This document shows positions 5,068 through 8,034 of a stretch of DNA of 8,034 nt, in pieces. Both the position numbers and the translations under genes were made by a program. The stretch is from JAZSQZ01 sp045538175 (GTDB lineage Bacteria; Bacillota; Clostridia; Christensenellales; UBA1242), in the NCBI GenBank assembly GCA_045538175.1, contig JAZSQZ010000062.1:1-8034 (forward strand). Direction: 5' to 3'. Each line of letters begins with the position of its first letter. The stretch's first letter is position 1. The notes beneath the pieces are model-generated. The model did not search any database. It saw only the letters and a program-made list of their open reading frames with translations, and was not told the DNA's origin.

Positions 5068-7017
5068 ATGAAAAAAACTGATATTGAAGAAATCTCAAAA
5101 GAAGAGAAAAAACTCACCAAAACAACTAAATATGATGAAGAAGATATTCAGGTTTTAGAAGGCTTAGAACCGGTTAGAAAAAGGCCTGGTATGTATATTG
5201 GTTCCACCGATACTCGTGGTCTTCACCACCTTATTACAGAAATTGTCGACAACAGTATCGACGAAGCTATTGCAGGATATTGTAACAAAATCGAAGTTAC
5301 TTTAGAAAAAAATGGTTCCGTTACTGTTTTAGATAATGGTCGTGGTATTCCTACAGGTATTCACAAAACCGAAAAGAAGAGTGCTGTTGAAGTTGTTTTA
5401 ACAAAACTTCACGCCGGTGGTAAATTCGGTGGCAGTGGTTATAAGATTTCTGGTGGTCTTCACGGTGTTGGTTTGTCTGTTGTTAACGCTTTGTCTAAAA
5501 AACTTACAGTTCAAATCTATCAAAACGGAAATCATTATAAACAAGAATATACAAGGGGTGTTCCTAAATATCCACTTGAAGTTATCGGCAAATCTGAAAA
5601 AACAGGTACACTTGTTAACTTCCTTCCTGATGAAGAAATTTTCGAAACTGTCGAGTTTAGTTACGAAACCTTAAAAGGTAGATTTAGAGAAATTGCTTTC
5701 CTTAATAAAGGTCTTACAATTATCCTAAAAGACAAGAGAGAAGGTAAGGAAAAACAAGACGAATTCTACTTTAAAGGTGGAATTATCGAGTTTGTTAAAT
5801 ATCTCAACACAGGTAAAACAACAGTTTTCGACGAACCTATATATATAAATAAGATTACAAAAAACAGCGAAGTCGAAATTAGTTTCCAATATAACGACAG
5901 TTACAACGAAGTTATAAACGCATACGCAAACAACATTAACACCGAAGAAGGTGGTACACACTTAGTTGGTTTTAAAAATGCTTTAACAAAAGTTATCTGC
6001 GAGTATGCAGTTAAAAACAAAATTGCAAGAGCAAACGAAAAAATCACAGGTGAAGACTGTAGAGAAGGTTTAACAGCAGTTATCAGTGTTAAACTTCAAA
6101 ATCCACAATTCGAAGGTCAAACAAAAACAAAACTTGGCAACTCTGAAATGAGAGCCCTTGTCGAAAAAGTTATGATAAACGGTTTTGGTGACTTCTTAGA
6201 AGAAAACCCAAATATCGGTAGAGAACTTGTACTTAAAACTTTAACTGCAAAAAGAGCAAGAGAAGCAGCAAGAAATGCAAGGGAAATCACAAGAAGAAAG
6301 AGTGTTTTAGAAAACACAACACTTCCAGGAAAACTTGCAGACTGTACAGATAAAGACGCAAGCCATTGTGAAATTTATCTTGTTGAAGGTGACTCTGCTG
6401 GTGGTACAGCAAAACAAGGTAGAGATAGACGTTTCCAAGCAATCTTACCACTTCGTGGAAAAATCTTAAACGTTGAAAAAGCAAGACTTAACAGAATCTT
6501 AGAAAACGCAGAAATCAAAGCAATGATTACAGCTTTTGGTTGTGGTATCCACGATCAATTTAACGAAAATAAACTTAGGTATCACAAAATCGTCATTATG
6601 ACTGATGCTGACGTCGATGGCGCTCACATTAGAATATTGATGCTTACATTCTTCTTTAGATTTATGAGACCTTTGATTGAAAAGGGTTATGTATACTGTG
6701 CACAACCACCACTTTACAGGATTTCAAAGGGTAGAGAAGAAAAGTATGTCTATAGTGACGAAGAACTCGAAAAAGAACTTGCAAATTGGGGCAGAAAGGG
6801 CGTTGATATCCAAAGATACAAAGGTCTTGGTGAAATGTCTAGCGAACAATTGTGGCAAACAACAATGAATCCAGAGAAGAGAACACTCCTACAAGTTCAA
6901 CTTGACGACGCTATGGAAGCAGATGGAATTTTCTCAACACTTATGGGCGAAAATCCAGAACTTAGAAGACAATTTATCGAAGAAAACGCAAGCCTTGTAA
7001 AAGACTTAGACATCTAA
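5068..7017 (+). CDS. gyrB: DNA gyrase subunit B
   Basis: GyrB is the ATPase and TOPRIM subunit of gyrase, which introduces negative supercoils with GyrA. At 649 residues it is complete. The GHKL ATPase domain has EIVDNSIDEA (catalytic Glu58, Asn62), DNGRGIP (89-95) and the lid GGLHGVG (129-135). The transducer domain has GGTHL (295-299) and the QTK loop with Lys353. The TOPRIM domain has EGDSAGG (440-446) and TDADVDG (512-518), supplying metal-binding Glu440, Asp513 and Asp515. The tail contains QRYKGLGEMSSEQLW (582-596). PLRGK (461-465) has Arg where E. coli has Lys447. A charged extension of about 20 residues precedes the ATPase fold. The ATG follows GGGGG with a 6-base gap. GyrB is preferred over ParE because gyrA lies downstream. 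Confidence 0.97.
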   Translation: MKKTDIEEISKEEKKLTKTTKYDEEDIQVLEGLEPVRKRPGMYIGSTDTRGLHHLITEIVDNSIDEAIAGYCNKIEVTLEKNGSVTVLDNGRGIPTGIHKTEKKSAVEVVLTKLHAGGKFGGSGYKISGGLHGVGLSVVNALSKKLTVQIYQNGNHYKQEYTRGVPKYPLEVIGKSEKTGTLVNFLPDEEIFETVEFSYETLKGRFREIAFLNKGLTIILKDKREGKEKQDEFYFKGGIIEFVKYLNTGKTTVFDEPIYINKITKNSEVEISFQYNDSYNEVINAYANNINTEEGGTHLVGFKNALTKVICEYAVKNKIARANEKITGEDCREGLTAVISVKLQNPQFEGQTKTKLGNSEMRALVEKVMINGFGDFLEENPNIGRELVLKTLTAKRAREAARNAREITRRKSVLENTTLPGKLADCTDKDASHCEIYLVEGDSAGGTAKQGRDRRFQAILPLRGKILNVEKARLNRILENAEIKAMITAFGCGIHDQFNENKLRYHKIVIMTDADVDGAHIRILMLTFFFRFMRPLIEKGYVYCAQPPLYRISKGREEKYVYSDEELEKELANWGRKGVDIQRYKGLGEMSSEQLWQTTMNPEKRTLLQVQLDDAMEADGIFSTLMGENPELRRQFIEENASLVKDLDI

Positions 7018-7040
7018 CACAAAAACAAAACAAAAACTTA

Positions 7041-7072
7041 TTACCTTAGGGCCCATAAAAGCCCTAGGGTAG
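7041..7072 (+). other. Strong hairpin between gyrB and the first MazG-like gene
   Basis: ACCTTAGGGC (7043-7052) pairs with GCCCTAGGGT (7061-7070): ten pairs including one U-G, loop CCATAAAA. A further A-U and U-G pair extend the stem. It is unusually GC-rich for its surroundings. AGAAAATATAAGG follows it instead of a T-run, so it is not a typical intrinsic terminator. It ends just before the next gene's ribosome site, so it may mark an mRNA processing or stability element that sets different subunit levels. Confidence 0.6.
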
Positions 7073-7090
7073 AAAATATAAGGAAAAATT

Positions 7091-7411
7091 ATGGATATAG
7101 TTGAAATGCAAAAGCAAATATATCAAAACAAAATTGATAAGGGTTTTGATATAAGAAATTGTAAGGAAAACATTTATAAACAATTTAATTTTATATCAGG
7201 CGAAGTTGCCGAAGCATTTGAAGCATATCACAAAAATCTCGGTACCGTTGGCGAAGAGCTTGCCGATGTTGTGATTTATATTATGGGTTTGTGTGAGATT
7301 TTAGGCATAAACTTAAAAGACGAAATCGAAAACAAAATGGCAATCAACAAAAACAGAGTTTACAAAAACGTAAACGGTGCAATGTTAAAACAAAGTGACG
7401 ACAAAAAATAA
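7091..7411 (+). CDS. MazG-like nucleotide pyrophosphohydrolase (first copy)
   Basis: A small all-alpha NTP pyrophosphohydrolase of 106 residues, predicted to split a (d)NTP into the monophosphate and pyrophosphate in the cytoplasm. The metal-binding pattern EXXE...EXXD is visible as Glu38-Val-Ala-Glu41 in GEVAEA and Glu56-Leu-Ala-Asp59 in EELADVV, 14 residues apart, within the family range. The C-terminal NKMAINKNRVYK (81-92) resembles the Lys/Asn-Arg tail motif of this superfamily. Single-domain forms like this are much shorter than the duplicated E. coli MazG. AAGGA stands 6 bases before the ATG. It follows gyrB by 73 bases on the same strand and is probably cotranscribed. The substrate (dUTP, dCTP or a damaged nucleotide) cannot be read from the sequence. 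Confidence 0.85.
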   Translation: MDIVEMQKQIYQNKIDKGFDIRNCKENIYKQFNFISGEVAEAFEAYHKNLGTVGEELADVVIYIMGLCEILGINLKDEIENKMAINKNRVYKNVNGAMLKQSDDKK

Positions 7412-7454
7412 AATCTTATAGTATACTTAGTCTAAAAACTTTTGGTCGGCAAAC

Positions 7455-7479
7455 AATCCCCTTTGTTTTAAAGGGAATT
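7455..7479. other. Hairpin between the two MazG-like genes
   Basis: CCCTTT (7459-7464) pairs with AAAGGG (7470-7475) around GTTTT. Beyond a C-A mismatch, AAT/ATT adds three more pairs. No T-run follows on either strand, so terminator function is doubtful. The rest of this 136-base gap shows no gene and no convincing promoter. Confidence 0.45.
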
Positions 7480-7547
7480 AAGCAAAACCATTTAGTTTTA
7501 TATAAACACAAAAAACCAACAAGTTTTTATTTTAAAAGGAAAATTTT

Positions 7548-7838
7548 ATGGACAGAACTGACGCCTATAAACAATTTTTAGAAGGTTGGGGTTATGACGC
7601 ACAGGCTTTAATGACAATCGAAGAAATGAGTGAACTTACAAAAGCGTTGTGTAAATACAAAAGATACGGTAAAGAAAACGGCGACCCTAAACTTAAAGAA
7701 GATATTATAGAAGAAATCGCAGATGTTTTAAATATGGCTGAGCAAATGGCACATTATTTCGGCAAAGACGCTGTCGAAAAAGTTAGAGACGAAAAGATTG
7801 AAAGGTCACTTAAAAGATTAAACAAACAAAATAAATAA
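7548..7838 (+). CDS. MazG-like nucleotide pyrophosphohydrolase (second copy)
   Basis: A 96-residue single-domain member of the all-alpha NTP pyrophosphohydrolase superfamily. The metal site reads Glu26-Met-Ser-Glu29 in EEMSEL and Glu56-Ile-Ala-Asp59 in EEIADVLNM, with 26 residues between the motifs, near the long end of the family range. It has the charged KYKRYG segment (36-41) and a basic tail, DEKIERSLKRL. The style resembles small phage and Bacillota MazG-like proteins. It is not a recent duplicate of the gene upstream: motif spacing, start and tail all differ, which suggests different substrates or separate origins. AAGGA lies 7 bases before the ATG. It stands on the same strand between the first MazG-like gene and gyrA, with no mazE or mazF partner beside it. 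Confidence 0.83.
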   Translation: MDRTDAYKQFLEGWGYDAQALMTIEEMSELTKALCKYKRYGKENGDPKLKEDIIEEIADVLNMAEQMAHYFGKDAVEKVRDEKIERSLKRLNKQNK

Positions 7839-7852
7839 ATTTGCTAACTATT

Positions 7853-7869
7853 TTTGGTTTTTTACCAAA
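7853..7869. other. Small hairpin upstream of gyrA
   Basis: TTTGGT (7853-7858) and ACCAAA (7864-7869) form a 6-bp stem with a TTTTT loop, midway between the second MazG-like stop and the gyrA ATG. No T-run follows on the plus strand. It may be a weak processing or pausing site, or chance. Confidence 0.4.
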
Positions 7870-7903
7870 GTGAAAATATAAAAATTTTATTAGGGGGACA
7901 ACA

Positions 7904-8034
7904 ATGAAAAATAATGAAATTGAAAAACCTATGCCAGAAGATAAAACAAGGTACATAAAAGTCCACGTAAACGAAGAAATGAAAAAGTCCTTCATTTCAT
8001 ACGCTATGGCTGTTAACGTATCTCGTGCTATCCC
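7904..8034 (+). CDS. gyrA: DNA gyrase subunit A, N-terminal fragment (cut by window edge)
   Basis: The first 43 codons of the gyrase DNA-cleaving and rejoining subunit, running off the right edge. The segment HVNEEMKKSFISYAMAVNVSRAI (about residues 21-43) matches the start of the GyrA/ParC catalytic domain, where families usually read SYAMSVIVSRALPD. The active-site tyrosine and quinolone-resistance region lie beyond the window. AGGGGG stands 6 bases before the ATG, the same G-run and spacing seen before gyrB. GyrA over ParC is chosen because gyrB lies upstream on the same strand; the fragment alone cannot separate the two. Confidence 0.9.
   Translation, partial: MKNNEIEKPMPEDKTRYIKVHVNEEMKKSFISYAMAVNVSRAI

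Noticed and set aside
5725..6705. Several minus-strand open frames within gyrB
   Set aside because: All lie antisense to the conserved gyrB reading frame, without ribosome sites; shadows of gyrB.
7091..7838. MazEF-type toxin-antitoxin locus
   Set aside because: The two proteins carry pyrophosphohydrolase EXXE/EXXD motifs; neither MazE nor MazF is encoded nearby, so only a nucleotide-hydrolase role is supported.
1..8034. Mycoplasma-like genetic code (TGA as Trp)
   Set aside because: Trp codons are TGG and all proteins are full length with no in-frame TGA.

Overview
The window is very AT-rich and carries the replication-initiation and gyrase gene set of a low-GC Gram-positive bacterium. It most likely comes from the Clostridia side of the Bacillota, perhaps an uncultured lineage; this is inference from protein style, base composition and AGGAGG-type ribosome sites. 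Trp is encoded by TGG, no gene contains an in-frame TGA, and all six visible stop codons are TAA. The standard code therefore fits and a Mycoplasma-type code is not supported.

Layout: positions 1-311 are non-coding and end in two hairpin terminators for the leftward dnaN transcript. dnaN (sliding clamp, 312-1421) and dnaA (initiator, 1618-2976) lie on the minus strand. The 196 bases between them hold a cluster of DnaA-box-like 9-mers around a nearly pure A/T block, the best oriC candidate here. A 124-base divergent promoter region (2977-3100) separates dnaA from recF (3101-4189, plus strand). The only perfect TTATCCACA box sits between the -35 and -10 of the dnaA promoter. The recF extended -10 is so close to its ATG that the mRNA may be leaderless. 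A terminator overlaps the recF stop codon, then about 860 bases without a gene follow. That gap holds two more DnaA-box-like sites, a perfect 27-bp palindrome and the gyrB promoter. gyrB (5068-7017) is followed on the same strand by two small MazG-like nucleotide pyrophosphohydrolase genes (7091-7411, 7548-7838) and the first 43 codons of gyrA (7904 to the window edge).

Working together: DnaA opens the origin, DnaN clamps the polymerase, RecF serves gap repair at forks, and GyrB/GyrA relieve supercoiling. The two MazG-like enzymes probably remove non-canonical or excess nucleotides. The usual Bacillota order is dnaA-dnaN-recF-gyrB-gyrA in one direction. Here dnaA-dnaN faces away from recF-gyrB-gyrA, and two pyrophosphohydrolase genes separate the gyrase subunits.

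I see no CRISPR array, insertion sequence, tRNA or rRNA, and no defence system. The window is core chromosome; its interest lies in rearranged order, regulatory architecture and the gyrase-locus insertion rather than in a wholly new system.
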